Assembly (NCBI GenBank): GCA_907165135.1
Contig: OU015566.1
Coordinates: 9,842,157-9,906,156 of the forward strand
Direction: 5' to 3'
Source: Oikopleura dioica
Lineage: Eukaryota; Chordata; Appendicularia; Copelata; Oikopleuridae
Length of the DNA: 64,000 nucleotides
This document shows, in pieces, positions 10,960 to 22,893 of the stretch (position 1 is its first letter; each line of letters begins with the position of its first letter). The notes beneath the pieces were generated by a model that made no database searches, was not told the origin of the DNA, and saw only the letters and a program-made list of their open reading frames with translations. The position numbers and the translations under genes are program-made.

Positions 10960-13900
10960 GATACTCTACCTGTTCTGCTATAGTTAAATTTTAATTAAAA
11001 TCTGATGGGTATTATAATTGCTCGGCTTAAGGAACGATACATACAAGAAATGTTAGATTGACTAAGAATAGTATTAAAATGTTTTATCTTTGCTGTTGAG
11101 CTACTACAGTAATCTAGTCTCATACAAATGAGAGTCTCCTCGAACCAATTTTCAACAACTTTTTGAGGCACTCGTGAATCAGTATTTTACAGGATTTGCG
11201 GATTAAAAGACCACGCTTACGTCGAAATAAGGTACAGTAGTTTCTACTGTGAGACTTTCATGACGGCGCAAGTGTACTTTTACTGCGTCAAATCCAGTAA
11301 TATTGACTGGCGAATAGCATTCAAAAGCTGTGAACCCTTAATTTCTGTTTCTAATAGAATACTTTTTCGAGTATCAAATTGAATCTATCCGCGAAGAAGC
11401 CGACCAGTAGATATATTTTGATCGCTTATATAAAAGGTCTTTGCTGATGGTTGAGAGATTGGTGGTTTTTTAAAAAGAAGAAGATTGAGAAAAAGATTGC
11501 CATTCGAAAAATTATTCCGCCGAACGGTAGGGAAACCTTATCCGGTAATTCGTTTATCGCATTTTTACACGCTCAAGAATCTTGATGCACAAACATGGGA
11601 TCTTTATTAGCAAGGATGAGGGTGATCGAAATACGTGAGATGCATTAGACACGCAATATAGCTTTTTATGAACGAAAAAAGACACCAAAAAAAGAACGGT
11701 TTTGAAAAATGAAAATCGCGAAGAAAAAGTAAAAAATCAAAGTTTGCAAATTGCTCGAATTTGAATCAAATATCAAATGATCGGGCACTTGAAATTTTCA
11801 AATTTTCATCTGATGAAAAAATTTCGTTCTCATTGAAATCAAAGAACCTAATCTGGGTCGATGATGACTCCTCAGAATTGCTAACTAATGAAAACTTCGT
11901 ACGGAAATCTCAGAATCAAAAGGCTGGACAGTTTTAGCTTTAACAGAGTGAGTCCCATATTTTCTTCTTATAAATAAATTAAGACTTTTGTCAGGCTAAG
12001 GGTCGACTTTCTTAGCTAAAAGGAGACATGGGTAAAGAGAAAGAAGATACGGCGATTTCATGCCCTTTTATGTCTCTTATAAGATCTGCATTGTATCTAA
12101 ATTGAGAACTCGGCGTGAAATGAACGAGACGGCGGCGACTGTTGACTTAATTTACCCCGTTGTGTAGGCCCTTTCAGCCCTCGCCGCTGATAATACTCGG
12201 GTCCGGGTCTCCCGTCACTTCGCGGAAAAAAAGAAGACCGCTGCTGATTAGAATAGAAAAAAATTCAAAGCGAGATTCTAAACACTTTCTTTCTCCAACA
12301 CCTTTTTTCGAAAAAAAAATCGCACAAAGAAAAATTCCTGGCTGATTGATTACGCAGACTTTGCCAAACCTTAAAAAACGTTGGATGAGATTTCGAAAAA
12401 TGTTTAAAAACAGTGGCTCGTTGCGACTTCTTTGTTTGTTCAACAAACGTAATTGTTTGGTTTCGAAGATGACGTTGTGGTTAAAACGGGGAGAATCGAC
12501 GCTCGAATTTATTCAAAATTGAAAATGAGAATTGAATTGCGACAATTTTTCATGCAATCTGATTGGCCTACCGACCGTATGAGGGTCTCTGATTGATCTT
12601 AATTATACCTAAATTTTGGTCAAAATTGTCGTATTCTTATGGTGATTCGTGCTTTCTTCCCGAAAAAGCAATAAAATATTAGCTTTAGTCTATAGAATAC
12701 ATGCTCTTATGAACACAACTTATGGGTCTTCATTTGAAATTCGTCCACGTACGATCTTTTGATTAGGAGAGATCTTATATCAGCGATTTCCCTTTTTATC
12801 CCCTTGGGATTGATCCAGCAAGTCTAGGATTAAAGAATGCGAGAATTGGCTGAGTAGAGCGGAAGCGCTGGCACGTGGGCTCCGCATTATCCGAGAACAA
12901 GCTCCCTTTCCGCTAGAACAAGAGTACAAGCGACATGTCTAGATACCATTGCATAAGGTAAAAACACAATTTTGATAAATTATCGAGTATTTCGAAAAGA
13001 AAAGCGAACTGAAGTTTGCAATTTAATTTTTGAAAACCTGAGTCAGGTTTCAGAGCCTTACTCAGGTTTTCTCCAGAGATTGCCGGTTCAAGTAAATAAA
13101 TTTTCGATTTAAATCAACCTTCTTTTGTTCCGATAGAACCTATTTTTGATCTAAAAATTCCTCGAAAAATGACCGACTCTATGAAATCATCGGTTAGAAT
13201 GGCTCTTTCCAAAAGCGCAGGGGGTCAGAACTGTCACAAATTTGAAATTAAGTGAAATGTCCCCGTCAGAGCTGTGGTCAGAAGAGAAAGTCGCTTTGCA
13301 AAACTGTTCACGTTGCGTCACACTCGAATACATTCAGAATAATTATTGAAATTATCCGTTTTGTTGATGATAGTCTTGACGACCTTGCTCAAAAAATCTT
13401 GGTCTTGATTATAACAAATGGGAAATCCACAAGATTTTTTTTCGAAAAATAAAGAAAAGATGAAATGAGCACGTTGATGGGCAGTTTTTGGGCCAACTTT
13501 GACGGGCAAGAATAAATATTTCTACTTTAAATTCGAAAAACGCACTTGTTAATAGTAAGAACTAGGATGGATCTTAAACATAAGCATTCATGGACTTCGT
13601 TACCATTTACAGATACCCGGAATTCAAGCTCAAAGTAGGCCTCAGCGATGACTATACCCTAAAACTGCTTTTGTTAGAGGAGAAGGCATAAATCGACAAA
13701 AATGCTAGAGTTTTGATAATAATTTTGGTCAATTTTGGACCAATCAGATATCCGCAATTGGGCAGGAAGTCAATCAGATTTACGAAAAGATCTCTCGAAA
13801 TTCAACTTTTTCGTCGATTTGAACTACTAGGCGAAAAAACACGCATAAAAAAATAGTTTCAAAGATTCAAAAAATTTTCAAAAAGCGACTTCAATGAATT

Positions 13901-16900
13901 TTCGAGACCAAACTTTTATGAACCGATTTGATTTTATCATTCTTAAATTGAAAGAATTTTCTTATAAAATCGACTTTTCCCCCTTTGAAATCGAAAATAA
14001 ACGATGAATTATCGATATTACGGAGAACAATATTGTGTCTCTTTGTTCTTTATTTTGATTTTTTACAATCAGCCGAAATTAATTAAATTTGGATTATGTG
14101 AGCGTGGTGAAAACGCTTACCGGAAAGGATGATTTCTAAATATGTTTTTTCTGCTACGCGAGTGGCGCGCGTTTTTTGAGTAGTTGAATGTTAAGCGAAC
14201 TAGTAATGTGGATCTGTTTAAGGATAAACGCCAGATTTAGAAAAGCGCAGTTTTGCCGGAAACAACTTTTTTCACTTGCTCAGGTTCACTTTTTCAATTC
14301 CCGCTTTTTTACAAAGCCTAAACATTTCTGAGCATTCCAAATAAGACGAAAGCTACAGACGACAAGCGTCGTTTTTTTTTGTAAAAATCTGTCGGAAAGA
14401 ATGTTTCCTAGGTTAATTTTCATGAAAATTACGATCAAAAAAGGCGAAATTTAAAAAAAGGGGCCCAATTTTTTGGACCGGCAATCATTTTTTTGAATGA
14501 TTCTGAACCGACTAAAAATTTTATGCGAATTTGGTGTAAAATTTGACAATAATTTTCGTTCAAATATTCGCTTTTCTAATCGAATCGAGCCATTATTCTT
14601 TTATTTTTTATGAAAAAAATGTGTCAATCTCAAGAAAAAAAAATAAAAAAAAGAGAATATTTTGTTTTTAATTTTCTTCGCGATTTTTATTTCTCAAGGC
14701 AATCTTCTTAATTTTTCCAAATCTCTCTCTTTTTCTATCAAATTTCATTCTTTTTGACCGATATTCGTTATTTTTTCGTTTCTTTCTTTTTCGTAAATCT
14801 CTCAACCACGTTCCTGATGTAAAAAGCACGGAGTATCCAAAAACACGCAAAGATAAAAAATTTTAATCGAGCAAAAATAATAATGGCGATTTTTCGACTA
14901 TTTTTTCGAGCTACCACGCTGAAGGAGGAGGCGCGCGAGAGTTCGTTTCGCGAAAGCTCCGAGGGCGCTCGTCAGCCACAGATTGGTATTTGCGCATCGA
15001 CGCAAAATGCGCCGCGTTTGGCTTTTGCGCGGAAATGGCAGCAGAGAGCTTAGCTTTGAGAAGGCCTTTGTACAATATGTTTTTTTTAATTAACGTATCA
15101 TTTTTAAATACGGTCATTATACACACTTGTTTTGTATATTGTAAGTTAATAGGTGTGCAGAATTCTGAGAAGATAATGACTGAAAATATTTCAGTTAATT
15201 AGCCATAATGAAACTGAATGTTGACTTCAAAATTAACTGACTTGCAAAATTAAAAATGATTTTGAGCTCTGTACTTTATTCTTAAAATAAATCTTTCGAC
15301 GACGGGTTTCAGTTTTCTAGTAGAAAAATACTTGAGCCGCCTTCTTTTGCTCAAAACCGCAAATTCTAGAGCGAAAATTATAAAAAAGAAACTTGCGGCT
15401 TTCAGAAAAAAGACGGAAAAGCCGCGCTTTCAAGCTGCAAGTACGCATTCTTACTCAGTTTTTAAGACATTCCAAAAGAGATAATTCTACTTCTACAAGC
15501 TCTTGATCATCAGCTGCCTTGGATTTATCCAATAAACTCTTGGACGATTACGGCAGAGTTGTTTGTATTATCTGCTTTGTCAAAACTCGTGGCGAAGGGG
15601 CCGGCACTCAATCTGCAGCTTTGGCTCGAGATCATGCTCGGCCAGCAACGCAATTAGCCACTACTTACTGATGACACTGTGCAAACAACTCCTTCTTCAT
15701 CCGTATCTTCTTTTCGTGCACAAAAAATTAACGGAGGTCTTCTACGAAAATTCCGTTAAAGTGCTGGGGAGTGTGTCCGATCGGCTTTTTACATGGGTGG
15801 GATTGATCACAAATATCATCTCGTTTGAAATTGCGTCGTGAGTTAGACGACTCACGCTACAAATTGAAAAGATGTATGTTATTAAATTTCTAGTAGTAAA
15901 ATCAACAGACGCCGTTGAACACACCCCACCTTTTTTACTGGATGTTTTCAATGTATCTTTCGAAATAAGCCACTTTTTGAAGAGAAAGACGGAAAACAAC
16001 GACCGTCGCGATTGGCGAAAGTGTTTGTGAGAAGACGTGGGGGTCCTTAATTTGAGAATTAAAATTAGAAGAGGCTCAGAACGTGTTCTAATCCCTTTAT
16101 ACGCGTGAACGCACTCTGAGTGGATCAACACTCGGACTTATCTGAACACATTCAACAGCGTGGACGCTCCACCCTGTCACCCAACAACACGATCACAGAT
16201 CAACCCGAACAAAGATATCTTTCTTCTCATGCACCCGTGTGTTGACCCTTTTTCTTCGCCATTGTTACGTTTTACAGCATTTTCGCCGATAAAACACGCA
16301 TCTGCAAGCAAAACTAATCAACCGTAATGCCCTGGTCAAGAAAAAGTGCCGAGTAGCGGAAAAGGGGGTATTGGTGAACCGCAGTAGGTCGAGCCAGCCG
16401 AAATCGAATTGAATTTCGCGTCAGCTAAGGCGTCAAATTGAAGCCGCAGAAGCTGGACCGTGCTGCTCCCTTGCGGTATTTCTAACCTTTCCTCACAAAA
16501 GAAAAACTAAGACCAAAAACCTTCCTCACTTGGTTTCCTCCGTGAACAGCTGGTTGCGTCCTGACTGTGAGAACGAGCAGAGGAACACGGTTTTTCGTGA
16601 TTGAAAACGGGCGTCAAAACACGTCGGATCGCAGCTAAGTGCTCTATAAAGTTAATGTCAGGACAACCATACTTGTGGTGGCTTATCATTTTTACTTACA
16701 TGTTAACTTTTAGACCAACTCAAAACAAGATAATCTAAATAGTTTCTTTCGGATTTAACCCAGAAAAAAACACACCAAAATCCTTCCCTCACTTCTTCCT
16801 TCACAACAGTATAAAAAGTTTATTCAACTATTGATGAGTCAAGATAATTAACTTTCATAGAACCCGACATTGAGAAATAAAGACGTGAGTTCATCTTGAG

Positions 16901-17034
16901 TCGGATGAAAATTTAATATCAATTTATCCCTTTTCGGATTTATGCTCACTCAAATTTCATTCAAGAAATTTTTTCTCGAATTTGCCCAGTCAAGCTTTCT
17001 GGGGATCAACTCGGTTTGCAACTGAAGCGGAAGA
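10960..17034. other. Long region without a convincing gene
   Basis: AT-rich, with scattered ORFs that overlap on both strands. The only compositional landmark is a CpG-rich patch at about 14925-15045 with divergent short ATG ORFs: minus MRKYQSVADERPRSF, and plus MAAESLALRRPLYN at 15034. That could be a bidirectional promoter. A 30-aa ORF at 13256-13348 and a 55-codon open frame at 15507-15671 were not supported by splicing. Confidence 0.35.
13032..13071. repeat. Dispersed CCTGAGTCAGG hairpin repeat, copy 1
   Basis: GAAAACCTGAGT at 13032-13043 pairs exactly with ACTCAGGTTTTC at 13060-13071. The 3' flank (ATTGCCGGTTCAAG) resembles the flank of the copy at about 51240. A third copy lies at 25307-25344. 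Confidence 0.7.
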
Positions 17035-17241
17035 ATGACAGGATCAGAAAATGTAAACTCGCAACAAATCATCTTTTCGTCAAAATTGAAACCACCGCCT
17101 GGTCGATTAGGGGCTGGCCGCCATTCGCGATCAAGAGATTATTCACCCGTTGATCCGTCTGATGCGGATAACGTCGCTCAATTCGACCCTGTTCAATTCC
17201 ACCATAAATACGATTCTTATCGCCTTGCTTATAAACTTTGA
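17035..17241 (+). CDS. Small hypothetical protein, 68 aa
   Basis: An ATG ORF in good context (GGAAGAATGA). It encodes a hydrophilic protein with a Pro/Gly/Arg segment (KPPPGRLGAGRHSRSRDY) followed by an acidic stretch (VDPSDADNVAQFD) and a His/Tyr-rich end. It has no signal peptide, membrane segment or recognised domain. It could equally be one exon of a larger gene. The opposite strand is also open for 67 codons, which weakens the call. Confidence 0.35.
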   Translation: MTGSENVNSQQIIFSSKLKPPPGRLGAGRHSRSRDYSPVDPSDADNVAQFDPVQFHHKYDSYRLAYKL

Positions 17242-18552
17242 TAATCGCATTAGAAATTAAAAAAATCTTCACTCTGCATTTATCGGAGGAGGAGATTTTC
17301 AGCGAGTCGATTATTCGAAATTTTTTTCGTTTCCCTGATCGTATCTTAGATTTTTTTTTCGCGTAACTTGTTGATGAAAATGAATTTTATTTACAAACAA
17401 AACCTGACTTGATAAATTGGGATCCGAACCTTCTACCAAAAACATTTATATCGGTTGATTCTTGACAGATGTGTTAGATGTCATCTAAGATTCAATGACT
17501 CTATCGTTTGATTCGTGTTTTGGCTAATTGAAGAAGAATTGCTTGTTGTTGGCATCCAACTAATTCCAACCAGCAAAAGCATGGATTGTTGTATTAGAGA
17601 GTTGTACGTGGAGTTGGAAAAGAGTTAGTTACGCAATACGCCTTGTCCGGGAAACTGGCTTTTTACTGGCTTTGCGCTCGCGTCGGGTGACAGAACGCAC
17701 CGAAACTCTAAACAATTCCGACGATTAACTCTAACTTGCTTAAAAATACAAATACTTGCGTTTAGAATTATTGTAAAGAACATGGCTCATCGTGATGCTA
17801 ATCTGCCTTTTGATCACTTTTTGCTTGTTGGATAACTTCTTTTGCTAAACCAAAGTGACCCTTAAAATCGCCGGTTTTTCGGATGTTTCCGAGCCCGGGT
17901 TTAATATTGTCGATTACGAGTGAGTGGATAACAAAACTAACCAAACTAACCCAAGAAGAATAAAAAAGGGTTTCGGTAGTAAAAATGAATGTGATTGGTA
18001 GACCGTGCACGGTGGAAACGATAACACTTAGGTCAATTAAATCACAACACGGCGCTAGCTTGGAGGGTCCACCATGTTCTTCTCTCTTTTGCGATCATTG
18101 TATAACTAACTATCCACTCTAAATCTAATTCGATGATTGCCTGACAGCATAGTGGACCTCATAACAAACTAACCACGTAACTGAAACCCGTAATTACATA
18201 AAATTAGAGAAAACCAGATGGGAAATTCAATTTGTCCATTTTGGACAATTCAAAATTAAAGTTGTCTTCCGCGCCAGAATTAAAGTCTGGGAAGCTTCTG
18301 AACCGGCAAAAAAATACGAGGAAAAGTGAACTTTATTAGATTTCGAGGACTCTAAAACTATATTTTACGGCATTTCTAACCGAAAATCATGATTTAACTG
18401 TTCAAATTCTTGACGCGAAAAAGAACGAACTGCTAAATCGCATGAAACTCGAGTAAACACGAAGCTACGGCTCTAATTTCCAGGCCTCTTCTTGACGTGA
18501 TAAACAGTTTAACCATAACGATACTCGTTATTGCTCATGATTTAGATTAAAA
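17242..18552. other. Intergenic stretch
   Basis: Nothing supported. A 70-codon minus ORF at 17798-18010 shows no family features. Confidence 0.4.
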
Positions 18553-19030
18553 ATGCCCGTTAGGAGTTCTTACGAAATGAAAAGAGCCAAGTCACCGATT
18601 TATCAAATTTTCGCTGTTTATGGTAATTCAAAAAATGAATCCAACTTCGTCAGAAAGAGAGCTGATAGTGAACCTCCAGTTGATAAAGAGCAAGGGCGAC
18701 AAAGAGACAAAGAGAGACACGTAAAAGTTTTTGGGATAATACCCGGCCCAGACCGAAATCAAATCCGGGGCAGGGTTGTGAACAAGAACCATCGATGCGT
18801 GTCAATTTTTAACCTAGAAATTTTAGATAGTTCTTCCAAAAAAAGATAATAACGGTTATTTGAAGCGACAAAAATCCTTTGCGGCTGGATCGATAAACCA
18901 AGGCGCCTTGAATAATCTTCTTTATGGAAGAAGAACTCGAAGAAGCCGTGAAATTTACTCTAAAAATAAATCGTTGCCTAATCTGAGCTCAATCACGGAA
19001 AATATGGAATTGAAAATCATAAATTTATAA
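18553..19030 (+). CDS. Two-exon hypothetical basic protein, 123 aa
   Basis: Exon 1 is 18553-18720 (56 codons, ATG start, ends in phase 0 at GTAAAAG). Exon 2 is 18827-19030 (acceptor AAATTTTAG, phase 0, stop TAA). The 106-bp intron is GT-AG and the frame is kept. The product is highly basic: an N-terminal KRAKSPIYQIF, a charged middle (KEQGRQRDKERH), and a C-terminal YGRRTRRSREIY followed by SLPNLSS. An AATAAA lies about 40 bases past the stop. No family is recognised. The Arg/Ser-rich composition would suit a disordered regulatory or nucleic-acid-associated protein, but that is only a guess. Confidence 0.48.
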
Positions 19031-19414
19031 AAGAATTATTTTTTTATTTTGATCCGTTCGAAGAAATTAGCAATAAAAATCGACTCATAAAAGGTCATTT
19101 AAGGTCCTCTGTACTTAGTTCTGAGCAAAGAGATAAGTTGATTCTGGAGAGGCAACTTTAGGTTGTATGGAGATGAGCAGCTTGTATAAAACAGTGGTCA
19201 ACGTTCTCAGAAGCGCTTACATTTGTAATTTGCGCCGCAGCGACTGCTTTAAAATGTGAAGAGAATCAACAAAAGCGCGCCTTCTATCTCGTGAATTTCC
19301 TAAGCGACGGTCGATATTGTCACATCTAACGCGTTCTCTAATTTGTGCGAACTCAATCGCAGTCATCTCGGTTTGCAAAAAATCATTATTATATCTGTAG
19401 CAGCAGCAACCAAT

Positions 19415-20606
19415 ATGTTTTCTTTAGAAGATATATTAGGAATGCGAGGAATCCCACCAATTCAGCAAGTTCCTTACTCGTGTCCAGAGAATGTTTTTGT
19501 CATCTTTTGTTTTTTAAAAGAACCTGTAGCGAAGGTATTTCCCATGAATTGTGGCCTTCAATAATGATGCTTGAAATTGCTTGAAATATAGACTGTAGGA
19601 ACGAAAAAAGCAATTTTGCCAGCTCAGCACTTCCGGAGCAAAAATTTAAAAACTAAGTTAAAAGACACTGTACTACTGTATTAAGACAATGCTTTTGAAT
19701 TTAGGCCCTCTTGTATTTTGGCAATTTTGGGTGCGGAAGTGCTGAGCTGGTTGAATCGCCTCAGAAGTTCTTTTCACTTTTCCTTTCGTGGACTCTAGTT
19801 AACGAAGTCGGATTTCCCAACCCTCTTGTTTGACCCTTCTTGGATGATCCCTGCTTGAGCGGAACCAGAAGTTTTCCCAAACGAGCTACACAGGCCGCTC
19901 ATTTCGTCCAAATGAGGTGTCATTTCGGGTGACGGCGGGTTCCATTCTTTGTAAAGAATGGTTCTTTTTGGCAAAGAATGGAACCCGCTTATTTCGGCCA
20001 TATACGCAGGTTCCATTCTTTGCTCAATATTCTAGAAAATTACAAATTTGATAATTGTCATAATCGCAACTTCGTAAATCGATATTTTTTCATAAAATTA
20101 CGAGTTCCAGTTATTTGGCAATCTTTAAACTTGTAGTTACTGTGAGACTGGCGCGAAGCGCACTCACGTTTCTTGACTTTCAAATTCTTGATAATGACTG
20201 TAATCAAAACAAAAAAGAATGGTTCTTTTTCGAATCTCGCTGAAAAGAATGATTCTTTTTCTGGCGGGTTCCATTCTTTACAAAAAGAACCATTCTTTAC
20301 AAAGAATGGAACCCGCCGTCTACCGTCATTTCGGCTCAATTTAAGAAACCAGATGGAGATTCGACCATCATTGTTTCACGAACTACTCGCAAAACTGGTT
20401 TGATACAGTGGCAGAATACACAACATTTGCGATTTTTCAATCTCGGATTCCTCGAAAACGAAAGTTCTGAGTTTTTGGTGCCGCTGGAAGTCTCAACTGT
20501 GCCAGATGTGGAACGCGTCAAAACGAAACATTATTTAATTTGGCGAGCTAAGTCCGAGATATGCAATCTCTTTACTTTACTTGACTCTATATATTTAGAA
20601 AACTAG
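19415..20606 (+). CDS. Candidate three-exon gene carrying MITEs in both introns
   Basis: Proposed exons are 19415-19534 (ATG, 40 codons, donor GTATTT), 19860-19916 (19 codons, donor GTGTCA) and 20346-20606 (86 codons plus TAG), all joined in phase 0. The product is about 145 aa. It begins MFSLEDILGMRGIPPIQQ, and the last exon has KPDGDSTIIVSRTTRKTG followed by aromatic/acidic sequence. No domain is recognised. Intron 1 contains a 132-bp inverted-repeat unit and intron 2 is almost entirely the 19928-20324 element. The weak acceptor at 19859 makes the middle exon doubtful. The long last exon is the best part. Confidence 0.3.
19619..19750. repeat. Small inverted-repeat unit (possible miniature element)
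   Basis: CCAGCTCAGCACTTCCG at 19619-19635 is repeated exactly in inverse orientation at 19734-19750 around about 100 bases. TTG on both outer sides could be a 3-bp target duplication, but that is weak evidence. Confidence 0.6.
19928..20324. mobile_element. Non-autonomous DNA transposon with 9-bp target duplication (MULE-like MITE)
   Basis: A perfect 40-bp terminal inverted repeat occupies 19931-19970 and 20281-20320 (starting GACGGCGGGTTCCATTC), extended imperfectly to 19928 and 20324. The 9-bp direct repeat GTCATTTCG flanks the element at 19919-19927 and 20325-20333. Each end contains a second, internal GGTTCCATTCTTT palindrome, so each end can fold by itself. There is no transposase ORF. 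A 9-bp duplication is typical of Mutator-like elements. The class is inferred from that alone. Confidence 0.82.
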
Positions 20607-21473
20607 GCAGCGGGCGCGCAATTCAGCACCTGGCCGGCTCATCATTTGATTCAAGCCGCCTTATGGTTTCTTGAAATGAACCTGTATATTTTATTGCTTG
20701 AGTTGCGTGAAGTTCAGATTCCGCTACAGACTATCCTTCTGAAGATCTATTTTCGTTTCAAGTCTTACATGAGCAGTACTGGCAGACAATTCACAATTCA
20801 AATCTTGATAGGGCTAAGTGAAAGAAAAGAACGAAAAGTACACGACCGCGGGAATGTCATCCTTTCCTGAAAACAGCGCACCACATTAATTTCGAAATAT
20901 GCTCTCATCTGCGGAAAGGATAAGATCATTCAAGTGACGCTTAGCGTGAATTCTTCTGCCAAAAGAATTGCACCTGTAATTACCTTTTTCTCGCCATCCA
21001 ACGGGCACGAACTTGAGAGCGAACGAGGGCTGAATTACGAATCTGAAAGATCCTCCGAAGAAACACGCTTGTTTTTCTTTCGGTCTCTAAGGAGCAACGC
21101 TACCGGAAATGATTCTACCGCTGATAGACCCTAAAACGTGTTATCCTTGGCTTTTTACAGGAATAAAAAGGTTAATTCCTCTTTCCTTTCTGAAATTTAC
21201 ATATGAGTCAATCGTCGCAGCTGCAGAAGGTTGAGGTTTTAGGTTGAGTTGAACCGGTTGTCACAAACTGATGAAATTTTTGACACCGTTGACGGGAGCA
21301 GCCGAGCGATAGGCCATATCTCCACACAAGCTAAGCCTGCCATGACGGCAAACTTCCAAGACGTGTCCAAACTCAAGTGTTTATATCCTCGCAAAAAAAG
21401 ATTCTGCATTACTTACTCAAAAAAATTGCTAAAGAACAAAAGTCTCCAAGATATTTATTTGTTCATATTGGAC
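20607..21473. other. Intergenic stretch
   Basis: A Ser/Arg/Glu-rich open frame at 20934-21134 (plus) has no ATG start and no splice partner I could fix. At 21454-21459 the minus-strand AATAAA (tttatt) may be the poly(A) signal of the RING gene that ends at 21474. Confidence 0.35.
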
Positions 21474-22416
21474 TCAGTTAAAAACCTTGATTATTTTGTC
21501 GTGGGTAAATTCAACCCTGCAACTAGGGCATGTTTTCTGGGGAAGAGAAGAAAGACAGTTGAAGCAGGCTTTGTGCCCACATGAAGAAAGAACGGCTTCA
21601 CGGTGCTCGTCGTCGAAGATTTCAAAGCAGACTTTGCATTTTGGTTTATCGTTATCCTGCTGACTATTGAGGGCAATTTGGTCTTGATCTTCGTCTTAGA
21701 AAAATGTGAAAAATTAAAGAAAATTAGAAAAGATAACTAGTTCCAATACCAATGTCACTGTTATCTTCATTCATTGCTTCTATTGCTAGAAAGCGAGCAC
21801 GTTTTTGAACTTTTTTGCGCCATTTCTTCTTCTCAAGAAGCTCTTCATTGACTTTTAGAATTTTTCGTTCTGCTGCTTCAAGCCTTTTCTTGGCATCAGC
21901 GAGTTCCTTTTTAGAATTTTCAGCTTGAACTTCAGTTAATCCCTCCTCGATTCTCGCTTCTTCGTAAAGTTTGTTCACAACTGATAGACACTCATACTTT
22001 TCTTAATACATATAATCGATAAGAACGAAAAACTATAAACAAAATGGAAGAACATACTGTCAGTTGATGACCTTTGAGCCGCATTTTCACAGCATGAGCC
22101 GATCCAATATTCTCGATAAGATAATGCAACCGCTCCACAGCTTCGGTTCGAACTTATTGGAGCAGGACATCTGAATTTTGCATCGGAGTTTTCAAAAACT
22201 ACATGTCTAGACTTTGCTGGAAATCTTTCATATGCACACTCTTTGCAATATCTTTGACCTTTGAAATCAGCAGTTGACCTTGTCATGCTAGAATTTTTTA
22301 TTAAAAATAATATGATTGAATCTATCCCACTATTTACACCAACAGCATTTTCCAACGATTCCAACAGAGACAATGTATCCATTTGCTGGATTTACATTCT
22401 CGTATGGGCGTTTCAT
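21474..22416 (-). CDS. Zinc-cluster / coiled-coil / RING-finger protein (RING-A), probable E3 ubiquitin ligase
   Basis: Four exons: 22340-22416, 22058-22287, 21738-21980 and 21474-21694, with introns of 52, 77 and 43 bp and all phases compatible. The product is 256 aa. Residues about 20-100 form a cysteine-rich region: GKCCC, RYCKEC, FRCP, SCGA and a final SCCENA with nearby His. Residues about 102-175 are a charged coiled coil (ENSKKELADAKKRLEAAE). The C-terminus is a C3HC4 RING: KCKVCF, SSCGHKACFNC, CPSC. RING domains recruit E2 ubiquitin-conjugating enzymes. The substrate is unknown. The gene at 26.4-27.5 kb is a paralog with the same exon architecture, including first and last exons of identical length (77 and 221 nt). 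Confidence 0.85.
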
Positions 22417-22893
22417 TTTCAGATGCACATCTAAAGTCACAAGTCTCGTCGAAAATGTCTCGCGAAAAAAAACTTGCAAGGAGCTGCGACTGATTCTGTG
22501 CAAGTTATTCGTTTATGCGAAGAATAAACATTTGCAATTGATATATCTTTAATATATTCTCAAATTTGCAAATGATCTTTTATGTCCATTGGACAAATAC
22601 CCTGTCATTAAAATCATTCTATCCTTCCTAGTCTGAGTCTTGTGAGAAGGCGTACGTCACGAGTCTCCTACTTCGTCATCATAATTTCAGCTCATAAAAG
22701 TGTCCTCCGAAATCCATGCTGCCTATCTTTTCCCACTCAATTATATTTCTAACTACTGAGTCGTGAAACGCGCTGAGACAAAAGACCCATCCTCGTAAAA
22801 AAGTACCGAAAGAAAATTGAAAAGACACTCGAGGAGGCAAAAATACGATTGATCGAGGAAAAAAAGTCTGACGGTTTCTCCTCTTTTTTTTAA

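Noticed and set aside
15507-15671. Open frame reading LDDYGRVVCIICFVKTRGEG
   Set aside because: All three plus frames are open over much of this stretch, there is no ATG, and no splice partner was found.
20058-20339. 93-codon minus ORF with repeated EWNPP-like peptides
   Set aside because: The repetition is the translation of the MITE terminal repeats.
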